A stretch of 64,000 bases of DNA from Acanthochlamys bracteata (lineage: Eukaryota > Streptophyta > Magnoliopsida > Pandanales > Velloziaceae), in the NCBI GenBank assembly GCA_019914995.1, contig CM034136.1, positions 4,727,270 to 4,791,269 on the forward strand. Reading direction: 5' to 3'. The notes under the pieces were generated by a model. That model worked only from the letters and a program-made list of their open reading frames with translations, did not search any database and was not told where the DNA came from. The position numbers were made by a program, and so were the translations under genes. Shown here in pieces: positions 39,074 through 50,441 of the stretch (position 1 is the first letter of the stretch; each line of letters opens with the position of its first letter).

Positions 39074-42000
39074 TCCCTATGTGTGGAACCTTGGATTAAG
39101 CAAACAGTAAATGAGTTCAAAATTATAAGATTGATTTTTAAACCTTATCAGATTATTTTAACTGAAGAAGACTGTGACGTCCAAATCCAAAATGTAGGGT
39201 CATACGTAGATTGCCTAAAGAGATACAGAAATCAAAATTCCTTTTGGTTTTGTCATGCACTGGTGATGTTTACTGCCGAGTTGCTCTGTGGATGAGCTGT
39301 TAAAGCAGCTTTCATGCTGGCTTTAATCATTAATGCTTTCTGAGAAATAATCTGCTTTTTCCAAATAATGACCAGTTGACTTCCATTGGCAGTTCGCTGT
39401 CTGTGTTTGCACTACATCCTTTGTACTTGAGAGTGCAGTGCCTTTCAGAAAGCATGCCAGAAGATATCAAGGTTGCCTGTGCCTCTTTTCTTTGCGGAAG
39501 AATGTTGCGATGACTCTATTTACTTTAGACCCTTACATCATTGTATAATTTCAGGAAGAGATTGCAAGGGAAAAAGTACAGCTCACTGGAAAGGTATTAC
39601 TTTTTTGTCTGATAGTTTAATTTTCAACATTGCAAAAGCAATTTAGACGCTTATTTCTATATATTCACTTCAATTATAGTAGAGCTTCTCACTGTTAAAT
39701 GATCTTGAGGCATTCTACTGAATGGCTGAAGATCATATAGCACAAATGATCAAAGGTGCTTTAGTAAATTTCTGCTTCCCAAATTACTAGTTAGCTTTCT
39801 TAGTATGTTACTCACTTTTTGTTTCTAGAACAGCATGTTGACTATGAAGGAACGATGGCTGCCAAAATGTCAATAGCTAAGAAGGTGTTCAAGTTGCAGA
39901 AGGATGCGGTGCTTAATTCTGGTTCTTTCAAAATGTTCTTCTTGGAGAATGAGGTACCTATCTAGTTGGATATTGAAATTCCTATTTACATTCATTGCAT
40001 ATAAGTACCTGATGTCCACACTAGTAATGATCCTTCTTCAACTGTCTTGGTCATGACATCTGAACAACTATCAGTTATCCATTCACTGCTTTATTACTGA
40101 CAAGCTTCCATTCATAGGACTGGTTAAAACCATATGCAGCATTCTGTTACCTGAGGGACTTTTTTGAGACGTCAGATCATACCCAATGGGGGAGATATGC
40201 TCAATTTTCAAAAGAAAAGGTGACACAAATCAATGTGGTGATAGTCTTTTGGTGCATGCTACTTTTTGGGGAATGTTATAATATGGTTTATTTCTCTCTG
40301 TAAACTTCCTTGCACTATATCCTTCACATGCCCAAACCAAGTGAAGTTGTATTGAAAGATGTGTTGCTTTCCATTAATTAAGCACTTCATTTCAATCCAA
40401 ATATTCCTCACTTTTTTTTTAACCCTTCTCAGCTTGAAAAACTTGTCTCGGAGGAAAGCTTGCACTATGAAGCCATTTGCTTTCACTATTATATTCAGTA
40501 CCATCTGTTTCTACAAGTGAGTATAAGCATCTTGTAAATCTCAATTTCCTTTGAAAAATCACTCTCTGGAAAATATATAATCTACATTTCCTCCTTAGCT
40601 GTCTGAATCGGCTGCTTATGCAAGAAAGAAAAAGGTGGTATTGAAAGGGGATCTACCTATAGGGGTGGACAGGAATAGTGTTGACACTTGGGTTTATCCT
40701 ACTCTTTTCCGTATGAATACATCTACTGGAGCACCTCCAGATTATTTTGACAAGAATGGACAAAACTGGGGATTCCCTACCTATAACTGGGAGGAGATGT
40801 CAAAGGACAATTATGCATGGTGGCGAGCTCGTTTAACCCAGGTTATAATGACTACTAGTATCTGTTTCTGTGTGTGGTTTGACCCAGTAAATAACTTCCT
40901 CTAGTATCTCTCATACAGATGGGCAAGTACTTTACAGCTTATAGAATAGACCATATTCTAGGATTCTTTAGAATCTGGGAGCTTCCTGAACATGCTGTTA
41001 GTGGTTTACTTGGAAAGTTTCGCCCATCTATTGCTTTGAGCCAGGTAAGTGCAATGTTTCTAGAGATATTATAGGTTAAGCATTGTTTATTACTTTAGAA
41101 GTCATGAATAGTAAGAATTACAGGAAATACATTCTGAGTTTTCTACTTTTATTTTTCATTCTTTCGAGTTCCTCTATCCTCTACAATGGTCTTGTACATT
41201 TACAGGAAGAACTTGAAAGGGAAGGTATATGGGACTTTGATCGCTTAAGTCGTCCTTACATTCGCCAAGGAATGCTACAGGTGAAGCACTTAGTTGATAA
41301 TGGAATCCATCTGTTTTCTTCGTGGAGAATATATCATTGAATTTTTTACTGTCACACTTATTTTTACAAGAATACTTCATGCACAGTAAGGTTTTCCTTT
41401 CCAGGAGAAGTTTGGAACTTTGTGGCCTGTTATATCTTCAAATTTTTTGAACGAATACGAGAAGTTTTGCTATGAGGTACCCATCATGGAGCTTCATTGT
41501 ACTTTTATAAAACTTTTTTGGTTCCTTGTCCAGACATGTAACTATTACTTCTTCTCTAAAATAAACCTGAAAGTGAGGCTTAGTTACGGTATACTGATAT
41601 TACTTTGATTAGTGAGCACATACTACTCTAATCAGACCATGCTCACTTTAAGAACTTCTCCTCAGAATTCTGTGTATTACCTATTGTTATCCATAGCGGC
41701 TACTGAATTGATTGTGCTTACTTTAGCTTTCTATTATTTACCTTGGTTGCACGTTTCCAGTTCAAGGAGGATTGCAATACAGAGAAGAAGATTCTTTCTA
41801 AGCTAAAGTCCGCTCCAGAAAGCTCATTATGGATGGATAAAGAGGAAAAGATCCGGCAAGACCTCTTCGATCTTGTGCAGGTAGAATACTCATGCACATA
41901 ACTCAGAAACAGTGATAGTTAACTTACCATAAATCAGGACATTGACACCATCATATAGTTGAGCTCTCCATACAGGCTATCACTAAGTTCATTTCTAAAA

Positions 42001-43818
42001 GTTTGCTCTATTCTGCAGAATGTAGTTCTTATCAGGGATCCTGAAGATCCTACGAAATTTTACCCTCGCTTCAATCTTGAAGATACAACAAGTTTCAAAG
42101 ATCTGGATGAACATAGGTATGCTAACTTGCTCCTAATATTGCACATGTACACAATTAAGTGAGACTATCTCCTCTTAGCTTAAATAGTTGATAACGCTTC
42201 AATTTAAAGTTTATAACTGCAAATAAATGTTTATTTCTGATTTCAGTATCACAATATTTATTTCACTGCATCAGTGCATACAGAAAATATTTTGGTCAGA
42301 TATATTTACTTCTCTGGATTTTTGAGTCGCCTGTGTATGACTTCCTTTCCCCTTTGTCTAGTAAGAATGTCCTAAGGAGGCTCTACTATGATTACTATTT
42401 CTGCCGACAAGAAAATCTATGGCGCCAAAATGCTTTGAAAACTCTACCTGTCCTGTTGAACTCATCTGATATGCTAGCATGTGGAGAAGATCTGGGGCTT
42501 ATTCCTGCTTGTGTGCACCCTGTAAGTTCTACAGGTAGCTGTTTATAACTGTTATAATTTTAAGGACAACGGAGATCTTATACAAATCCACATCCAGGTC
42601 ATGCAAGAGTTGGGGTTAATAGGCCTGCGCATAGAAAGGATGCCAAATGAGCCGGGTCTGGAGTTTGGCATCCCCTCACAGTACAGCTACATGACGGTAC
42701 ACACCCTGTGTGTTTAATATAATATTTTAATTTCTTTCTGAGTTGAAACCTCCCAATTATGTGTCAGACTGAGTTCCCTCAGATATTAATTAAGGTCATT
42801 CACAATTGATTTGATTTTCTAATATGTAATTCAGAATTCTTCGTCATAGGAGAAGTTTTAAAGGAAAGACTTTCAGAACCAGTTACAATCTATTTAAGGG
42901 GTTGATTCCTGTATTGAGCATTTACTATTCAGGCTTTTGACAGAGATCATAGAGTTGATTAGATCTTTTCTGCACAAAACACCCGTCTTCTTACGTAGTG
43001 TGCAAGTTTAAATTAACGAATCAATGTCTGTTACTTGAGGTAGAAAAATGAGGGCTGGAAACAAGAAAATTTTTTTTTGATTAGTGTGTTGTCTCACATC
43101 TGATATTAGTATGTGTTTATGATTCTCTTTAATTTTATTTTATACAATCCTGCAGGTTTGTGCCCCCTCATGCCATGACTGTTCCACACTGCGTGCATGG
43201 TGGGAAGAGGATGAGGAAAGAAGGCGGCGATACTATGAATCTATTATTGGATCTGATGATCTGCCCCCTGACCATTGCACACCAGATATAGCCCATTTCA
43301 TTCTTCAGCAGCACTTCCAAGCCCCGTCAATGTGGGCTATCTTTCCGCTTCAGGTAAAGGACACGTATGCATTGTATTTGTCATTTCCTTGTAATTATTT
43401 ATTATCTTTGCTTGTTTATATGAAGCAAAGTTCACATTTCATATGAGGTTCGGATGTATAATGTATGTATATTTGTTCTTTAATTTTCGACCAGGACTTG
43501 CTTACCCTGAAAGAAGAATACGCAACTCGGCCAGCAGCTGAGGAGACAATAAATGACCCCACAAACCCAAAACACTACTGGAGATATCGTAAGTTAAATA
43601 TGATTTCAATCGCTGACCAGTCATTTCTGTGGTAAGGCAAACATGCATAGTTGAGCTTTGCAATATAACCTGTTTCTTCGGCTGAATATTCAGGTGTGCA
43701 CGTGACATTAGAGAGCTTGTTGGAAGATAAGGATCTCAAGACAATTCTAAAAGATCTTGTGACGTCCAGTGGACGATCATACCCAGACACTGAAAGTCTC
43801 GATGTTCAGAAGCAGTGA
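35947..43818 (+). CDS. DPE2: Cytosolic 4-alpha-glucanotransferase DPE2 (disproportionating enzyme 2), 22 coding exons
   Basis: Transfers a glucosyl unit from maltose to cytosolic heteroglycan and releases glucose, the key step for using maltose exported from chloroplasts at night. Exons: 35947-36300, 37310-37427, 37521-37573, 38143-38270, 38409-38538, 38657-38853, 39393-39471, 39555-39593, 39834-39953, 40118-40219, 40433-40516, 40599-40841, 40919-41044, 41206-41280, 41405-41476, 41761-41880, 42019-42116, 42362-42521, 42598-42696, 43156-43353, 43495-43588, 43694-43818. They give 937 residues, normal for DPE2. Two starch-binding CBM20 domains come first (about 10-118 and 140-260), then the GH77 domain. 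The catalytic set is present: nucleophile Asp560 in AYRIDHILG, acid/base Glu755 in ACGEDLG, and Asp807 in APSCHDCST. The long spacer between Asp560 and Glu755 is the DPE2-specific insertion. There is no transit peptide, as expected for a cytosolic enzyme. The fourth intron is AT-AC type. Confidence 0.97.
36733..36896. mobile_element. Tourist-like MITE in the first DPE2 coding-region intron
   Basis: A 164-bp element with terminal inverted repeats: left end GGGCTTGTTTCAATT, right end reverse complement GGGCGTGTTTTAATT (13 of 15 match). It is flanked on both sides by TTA (36730-36732 and 36897-36899), the target-site duplication of PIF/Harbinger MITEs. The interior has repeated GAACTCAC/AACTCAC motifs and no coding capacity. 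It sits well away from the splice sites of the 36301-37309 intron. Confidence 0.7.
38271..38408 (+). other. U12-type AT-AC intron of DPE2
   Basis: The exon before ends CCAATTAA and the intron begins ATATCCTTT, the exact minor-spliceosome (U12) 5' consensus. The intron ends in AC. A branch-site-like TCCTTAGC places the branch adenosine 13 bases before the end, within the usual U12 window. Splicing gives DFPIKYKYCK, which matches the conserved CBM20 context. No GT-AG alternative in the region keeps both frame and homology. Confidence 0.85.
39039..39069. repeat. (CT)n microsatellite in a DPE2 intron
   Basis: About 15 CT units lie within the 38854-39392 intron of DPE2, well away from both splice sites. 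It is likely polymorphic in length. Confidence 0.9.
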
Positions 43819-45243
43819 AGCTAAGATTGCATACAAGATGTAGAGCATCAGCAATCTGCAAAAGTTAACTGAATGGTAGTGCATAAAAGGAGGATATATG
43901 CCTATCATTCTACCTCTTTCTTTTTCTGGAGGATCCTTCAGAACAAGTTGGTAAAATAAAATTTGACTATTCACAAAAAATAACCCATCTTGTACAAGTA
44001 GTGTATGACTCAGAGACGTACGAAAACAACATGAATGTCATGGAACTTGCAAATTTTGATTGTATCATTCAAATAATGTATATGGTGCATCCTTCTAGTA
44101 GCCCATATATGTTTTTTCACCTGGTATTCATAGTTGTTGACTGCAAACCTTGAAATGTAATTACATGCTACAGCTCATGCATGGGCATGTTTCAATCAGC
44201 AAATTCGAGTAAGAAATGAATTGTGCACGGTGTGAAGTTCATATATATTGTAGCAGAACTAGTTGTAAACATTAGCAGTTTCATTAACGTGCTTGATCTA
44301 TTTGGACTTCTTATTTCTTGCATTCTCCGGTGCATGAATAACGGCAATAAACTGGTATGAAGAAACTAATATCACAAGTATCAATCAAAGAACATGTAGT
44401 TGTTTTCCTACGCCTGTAATAGAAGTGCTAGAAGAAGATAGTTATAGAGGGAAGTAGGGAAGTGGTCGGCGAAGGAGATGGCGGGCCTCACGATCGCTGG
44501 CCGTCTTGCTTTCCATCCTCTTCTTCTCCATCAATAATAATAAACGGAAAAGGGAAGAAGAAATGTCGAGAGTAATAAGGGAAGGAGGGTGGTGACCTGA
44601 TCTTGGAGAAAGAAAAAGGAAAAGACAACATTGGACCCCTTGGAAGAAGGGGTCGGGGGTAAAGAAAATTCACCGTCGATAATATTAACCTCTCTCTCTC
44701 TCTCTCTGTGGCTCGCCTTTTGCTTATACTTACTTGTGCGCCGTCTTCCTGATCGTTTGTTTTTTGTTCAATTCTTTGAACAACGCCGGAATCGAGATAT
44801 GCCGTTTGCGTTCGCTGCCACTGCTGCTCTTCTTCTAAAACTCTCGGTGACGCAACTGACTGGTAGAGATCAAGGGACAAGGAGATTAAGGATTTCAATT
44901 TCGCAACTCACCATTGTAATATATGCATGCATTTTGTATCTGCTCTTGATCTAGAAATCCTCTTGATTCTTTCTTCAATTATATTTTTCCGATATAATTT
45001 TTTTCTCTTTTATCTGATTTGCTATAACATGTATAAATTGCTCAATGCTGCAGGAACCGTTACATATTCATGTAGGATTTGGCGTTAGCAATGAAATTGC
45101 AAGTCTCCATCAATCAAAATCTTCTCTTCTCAATAACTAGATGATAAGATTTATATAAACATTTCGAATAACATTTTCAGTCTCTCTCTATTCTTATTTT
45201 TGTTTTCCGAATAATGAAGTGAATTGATGATGAACTTTGAACT
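43819..45243. other. DPE2 3' region and an unresolved interval before the ispE relic
   Basis: The first few hundred bases are the DPE2 3' UTR. From about 44400 the sequence becomes GC-richer and gene-like. A plus-strand ATG at 44478 opens a 19-codon transit-peptide-like frame (MAGLTIAGRLAFHPLLLHQ) that ends in a stop. On the minus strand 44488-44898 is open, with a splice-bounded exon candidate between a CTACCAG acceptor and a CAA|GTAAGT donor. None is recognised. A (TC)n run at 44691-44707 is present. Confidence 0.4.
44488..44898 (-). other. Unrecognised exon-like open frame
   Basis: An open frame on the minus strand, without an ATG near its start. Its middle part reads SVASPRVLEEEQQWQRTQTA and is bracketed by an acceptor-like CTCTACCAG and a perfect donor, CAA|GTAAGT. 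Amino-acid usage looks natural there; past the donor it turns into low-complexity Phe/Pro sequence. It may be one surviving exon of a lost gene, or a real exon whose partners I failed to find. No family is assigned. Confidence 0.3.
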
Positions 45244-45465
45244 TGTTTTATTTTGCTTGTATGCAGGCCCTCCATTTCCCTCTGCAATTGATCCAAAATT
45301 AATCCAAAAATTAATACAAAATTTAGAGAAAAAAATTTCCAAGTCCTGGCCTGTAACAGAGGGCACATGCATACCTACCGTCCCCAACCATCTGAAACCA
45401 ACATCTCCAATGGCCGTCGCCGTCGACCACTGCTTCACCACTGGGAGCATTTTCAAGCCTTCGAC

Positions 45466-48261
45466 ATGGCACCGCCGTTACCGTATTCGTTCCTTCCCTC
45501 ACCTGACCCTAACCTCCTCGACCTCTCATCCATCTCCACTTACCCTTCTTCTCCGTCATTCCACCGCAGCTTCTCCACTCCATGTCTCTCCTCTTTCCCT
45601 CCATCCACCGCCACCGAAGATTCCGCTTCAGCCGTTGACAATGAGTGCATGAACACCTCTAGCACGACGTCCTGCGTTGATCTCTACCCGAGCAAAGGTT
45701 GCTATTGCAATGGCTTCCTGTGCAAGACTTGTACCTGCCTAGGGGATATCATTAAGTTCTCTTTATCTCCCTCAAAGACCGAATCGGTTATCAAGTAATG
45801 TACCTGGAGACCCACTTGATGATCGCAATTTGATGATGCTTCAAAATCTACGTTCATCTTTCTTGGATTAATGCTCTAATCAACGTGCATCTATTCTGAA
45901 TATAGCTTTTAGGGCGACGATGCAACACTTGCTTTAGTACTCTTAAGCAGATTGTTTCTCTTGCAAATGATGGCTCAATCTCTGCAGATCATCAAAGCAC
46001 TCAATGTATACAGGAAAGAGACTGGTAGTGACAACTTCTTCTGGGTAAGCTTCCAACTTATCTTGGCTAAGCTTCGACGTCAAAAGCTGAGTGCAAGTGT
46101 TACTGAGACTATGGCATTAATTATTTGATGTTTGCAGACTCATCTTGACACGAAGGTCCCAACTGTTGCAGGGCTAGGTGGTGGAAGCAGCAAAGCCGCT
46201 ACTGCATTATGGGCTGTCAATCAGTCAGCGCTAATCTTGTTAAGGAAAGGAGCTTCAGGAATGCTCTGCTGAAATAGGATCAGACATTCCCTTTTTTTTC
46301 TCCCGTGGAGCAACTTAGTGTACTGGAAGGGGTGAGGTACAGTTGGTTTAATACATAGTGTGTCATCAAGTAGATATATCTATATCTTATGTTCACCATA
46401 CTGTCCTACATCATTGCAAATTTTAATTTTGTAATGTTTCATTGTACTGAGTAAGATGAGAAGTACAAGATTGCCTTTGCAATATATTTCCCCACTTATG
46501 CAGATAAGTCCCAACCATTCCCTGCTTGTTCTCCCATGGAGCAACATATTGTACTATAAGGGTTGAGGTGCGGTTTTTTTACATAATGTGTCATCAAGTA
46601 GACATATCCATAATCTTATGTTTACCAGACTGGTCCTAGATCATTGCAAATTTGATTTTGTCATGTTTCATAGTAAGAGTAAGATGAAAATATAAGATTG
46701 CTTTGCCATATTTTTCCCATTTATGCTGATAAGTCCCAACCATTCCTTGCAGGTCTCTTTGTATTGATAGCTGCTTCATTATGCACTTCTATTCTTGTGA
46801 TTTGAGCAGATAGAAGAAGAGTTGCATTTGTATTCTTGTGATTATAGTGTATAGAAGAAGAGTTGCATTTCTATTTGGGGAGAAAAACATTTAAAATTGC
46901 TTTTAACTTGGAAAAATTGTGGTTATCGTTTTCTTAGATTAAGGAAATTAAGCTATTGATGTTTATTTTTTCGCTAAAACTTAACTTCTAAGTACTGACA
47001 ACTTAGTATCCCATGATTTCTCCTACTTTTGGAAACAAAGGCAATACCGTTCTATAAACAGTAAATCTGCAGCCGTTCTTTGGAACAATCATCATAATAT
47101 GGGGAACCACGATCACCATAGTGATTTGTTGAATAAGAGATCCTTAACGTAGGTGTAGATTAAGTGCTTATTATGAACTTAACAAGCTGGTGCGGATTGA
47201 TGTTCTGTCAAGAACAAATCACAGTAACTTCAAATATTTTATTCCTTTTCTTTTCCAATTAATGTTTCTCTACTTGTGCCGTTCATCTTTCAGTTTCGAT
47301 TTCTTGTACCCAACCTTTATCGCATCAAAGAAAAATCTTTTGATTAAGTTAGTGTTACGTCTTTCTCTTATAGGTTGTTCAAGATATCCCTACCAATCCC
47401 TTCAGATCTGCCAATGGATCTCATTAAACCTAAAAGAAGAATGCTCAACTGCAGAAGTTTACAAGGTATAAGTTTCTAATGCAGCCGGCTTAGAAATTCT
47501 GCTTTGCAGTTTTAACACAACGGTTTACATGATGGAGTTGCAGAGGCTTCAACTAGACAAAAGTAGCCCAGTTGATCCATTGACCTTGGTTGCTTGAGAA
47601 GGCATGTCAGAATGGAATTGCATAAGATGTTTGCATAAATGATCTAGGTACATGAAAAAATCCAACTTGTATTTGCTACTCCAAAAAGATATTTAGCTGA
47701 CCATCAACTTGTATATATTACTTCGCAGAGCTCCCCGCTTTTGAAGTGTCCTCCCTTCTTTGAATAGATTAAACAACGAATTCTTTCAGCTGGCCGTGGC
47801 CAATATCGTTCATTAGAAAAATACGGTTCTTGGTATGATTTCCCAACTACACAGATCCTGGCAGAACTTGCTTGCTCCAGCTTAAGCTCTCTAGATGTTG
47901 ATCAGAATTGATTATGGACTATTACTAACTCTTGAAAAGGTCTTTGCAACAGTGGAAGCACTATTGCGGCAGTTCATCTATGACGATGATGATGATTACA
48001 ACAATGTTCTTGTCTCAGGTACCTTTGAATGTGTCTTAATCTTGCCTGTGGGAATTGGTATACTTAAAAGGCTTTTCTTTAGGTAGTGCATGTCTTCCTA
48101 GTACCGAACAGGCTACATTTTGTGATCACCGACTCTTTTTCTGTGCCACAGAGGCCAACTTCCTGACCTGCGAGGAAAAACAGTGGTATAACGAGCCTTT
48201 CTCAATGAGTTCTGTTAGCAAGGAAGTAGAATCAATGGCTCGACTTGCTTTTAAGTTTTAA
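45466..48261 (+). pseudogene. ISPE: Degenerate ispE/CMK (4-diphosphocytidyl-2-C-methyl-D-erythritol kinase) copy
   Basis: The intact enzyme phosphorylates CDP-methylerythritol in the plastid MEP pathway. Recognisable pieces in order: a Ser/Pro-rich transit-peptide-like start (MAPPLPYSFLPSP, 45466); GDIIKFSLSPSK, then a frameshift before PGDPLDDRNL (about 45740-45825); IIKALNVYRKETGSDNFFW (45987-46044); THLDTKVP then AGLGGGSSKAATALWAVNQ, the GHMP-kinase ATP-binding motif (46138-46336); VVQDIP and CSTAEVYK (47374-47465); RLQLDKSSPVDPLTL (from 47544); AGRGQY (about 47795); NSGSTI-like (about 47950); EANFLTCEEKQWYNEPFSMS (near 48150-48210). Damage includes several frameshifts, a TAG in place of the Tyr of the ATYCTGRGE region, and a shortened N-terminal kinase part that lacks the PCKIN motif. 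Splice borders persist, so it is an unprocessed duplicate. A working copy must exist elsewhere if this plant has the pathway. Confidence 0.85.
46282..46745 (+). repeat. Tandem duplication, about 230 bp, inside the ispE relic
   Basis: Unit A (46282-46508) starts in the exon encoding PFFFSRGA and runs into the intron. Unit B (46509-46745) repeats TTCTCCCNTGGAGCAAC, TGTGTCATCAAGTAGA and GATAAGTCCCAACCATTCC with scattered substitutions. The shift between units is 226-233 bases. The duplicate exon piece is also broken, so the duplication came after or during decay. Confidence 0.8.
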
Positions 48262-48572
48262 CATCATAAGTTTCCCAATGTAAATCTTCTATCAAGTTCA
48301 GACGTATCCATCATTTAAAGATTGCTGGCTTCGTCGTTGATACTTGATGCATCATGCATGGACTATTTTAGCTGTGTGGATCCCTAACGTATAAATGTTT
48401 GTAATTTATAGGATTTTGCAGTTCAAATTTGTATGTAGAGAACCCTCCTTTGAATACCATGGCTTCATTCCAACAAGATGCGAGCCCTAGAAACCAAAAT
48501 TTATTCCATAAGAAAACTAATAATAACCCAAAACCAAGCAGTTATTTTCATTTAACTTTTGGAAACAACTCG

Positions 48573-50441
48573 TTACAGTGATGGAGAGGCTACATACTGC
48601 CTAGGATCTTTTCCCTCAAAAGGGGAGATGCACTCGGAGAGGCCAATTGGGGTTATAGAATCCTCATTGATGTTATTCATATTATTCAATGATTTTGTAG
48701 CTCCATACCCCATGGATTCCACAGGCCTAGTAGCTGATTGCCAGTCATTTCTCAAGTTTGTTGAATCTAAGCTCCAGTCTATAGAGCAATAGTCAATGGG
48801 GGGCATTGGTCCATGAATAGTACTCCAGTCAATAGCAGACAAAGAATCAAATGACCCTCTAGAGCTTGGATTAGAAAATAGCCCTAGTGAAGAGGGTGTG
48901 CCAAGTGAAGATGAGGAGGCAGACCTGGCAATGCTCCCAAGACCCACTTGTCCAGTCCGTTTAGACTCCACAGGCCTCGGCATAAATTGTTGGAATTGGT
49001 TATGCAAAACATGATGTGTTGAATTACCAAAGTGTAAACCAGGAGGAACTTGCCCAAGAGATCCAGTCATCATCTGCCACACATCCATGTTTGACAAACC
49101 ATTCTGATACCATCCTGTTGATGGTGGAGAAGTTGCCAAACCATTGATGTTCGTGGCTGGCACATTTTGCTTCCCATTAACAGACTGGGGACGCTGCATC
49201 AAATTCACCGGCTCTCTTGGCATCCAAGCTGCAGTGCCCAACTTGTTTTCACAGTCCAACATAGTCAACTGAGCTTCTGGCCTCATTGTCCAAGATGAGA
49301 CCGACATCGTTGGTGCTGTGTATGATAGTGGTAAACTAGAGCTTGCACTCAACCAACAGTTCTCTTTCAGAGATGCTTCTTGAGGCATAGGATGTTCAGG
49401 TCCTGCTTGCTGAATCCTCAAGGATTGAAGTGACTGCATATTCTTGTTCAAGACAAAGTTCTGTGCAGCCACTCCTGTTACCCCTGGTCTTATGTAACTA
49501 CGGTCACTATCTATCTGCACTTTCTGAATAGAAAGTGGGGCAGTTCCATTCATTTGGGTTCTTACAATAGTATTTGTACCTGATACCCCTGGCTTGCTGG
49601 TGAAGTCCTTCAAAGACAAATAATCATCAGCACCACCCAATTTCTCAGAAGTAGCTTTTGTTATCTCCTTTTGTGCTTTCAAATTATCTGCAGTCTTATC
49701 TAGATCACCCTCAGAAGCTATAATAGCCCTTTCAACCTCCTGTTTTGTGCACTTGAACCTGATCTCCATCTCAGATATCCTTGAAAGCTCTTCACTAATA
49801 TCAATTTTCAAGTCAATACCATCAAGATTTGCCACAATCTCCTGTTTTTTCTCCTCCCCTACCTCGGTCAGCCATGCAACAGACTGCTCGGCGTGACCAT
49901 TATTTAGCAAAAGAGCTGCCCTAACTTGTTCTAAGGAGAAGCCCATTGCCAGCAGCTTCTGAGAAAGCATTCCTAGTTTCCTAGACATGAGGTAACTACA
50001 ACAGCGTTCATGCAACTCCTGGGCACGTTTCTCCCTTTGTCGCTGGTGCTTTTTCTCATTCTTCTGCCGGATCTTCTCACGCTTGTCACTGTTAGACCCT
50101 GGAACTGGTTCTGTCTGCCGTGGCGGGCTAGTAGCAGTCTTCTCGTTAGGATCCTCTGACTCACCAGAGCAGCTAAGAGTGTTGGACATGGAGTCAAAAG
50201 AAGTTCCTGAATGATTATCTTCATCATCCAAACCCTGGAACCTGCCAGTATCTTGTGTTTCTGCAATGGAAGACAGAGCCTTCTCAAGCAAATGGGACAT
50301 GCCTAGCACAGGAATATAATTACTCAGTGAAACATTGTTCCCTGTAGTGGTAGGCCCATTAGATGGTATCAAAGAAGACTTGGGCTGTTCTTTCTTGGCT
50401 ATTGAAGCAGATTTAGACTTTGATTTTGATACTGCTGACAT
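48573..50441 (-). CDS. UBA-domain protein, plant-specific, single coding exon
   Basis: A 622-residue protein in one exon. The N-terminal third is Ser/Lys-rich and acidic, followed by a basic helical stretch (residues 118-145, KREKIRQKNEKKHQRQREKR). A UBA-like domain is at about 158-193 with the LLAMGF signature motif and ALLLNNGHAEQSVAWL, and a second, weaker UBA-like helix bundle at about 220-255 (CTKQEVERAIIASEGDLDKTA). The C-terminal 350 residues are low-complexity (Ser, Gln, Asn, Pro) and probably disordered. UBA domains bind ubiquitin, so a role in ubiquitin signalling is possible but unproven. The 5' UTR is spliced: a donor (CTCCAG|GTTTAG) lies near 51926 and the leader begins near 52000-52090. 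The start codon is the first ATG of the frame. Confidence 0.88.
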   Translation of the reverse strand: MSAVSKSKSKSASIAKKEQPKSSLIPSNGPTTTGNNVSLSNYIPVLGMSHLLEKALSSIAETQDTGRFQGLDDEDNHSGTSFDSMSNTLSCSGESEDPNEKTATSPPRQTEPVPGSNSDKREKIRQKNEKKHQRQREKRAQELHERCCSYLMSRKLGMLSQKLLAMGFSLEQVRAALLLNNGHAEQSVAWLTEVGEEKKQEIVANLDGIDLKIDISEELSRISEMEIRFKCTKQEVERAIIASEGDLDKTADNLKAQKEITKATSEKLGGADDYLSLKDFTSKPGVSGTNTIVRTQMNGTAPLSIQKVQIDSDRSYIRPGVTGVAAQNFVLNKNMQSLQSLRIQQAGPEHPMPQEASLKENCWLSASSSLPLSYTAPTMSVSSWTMRPEAQLTMLDCENKLGTAAWMPREPVNLMQRPQSVNGKQNVPATNINGLATSPPSTGWYQNGLSNMDVWQMMTGSLGQVPPGLHFGNSTHHVLHNQFQQFMPRPVESKRTGQVGLGSIARSASSSSLGTPSSLGLFSNPSSRGSFDSLSAIDWSTIHGPMPPIDYCSIDWSLDSTNLRNDWQSATRPVESMGYGATKSLNNMNNINEDSITPIGLSECISPFEGKDPRQYVASPSL

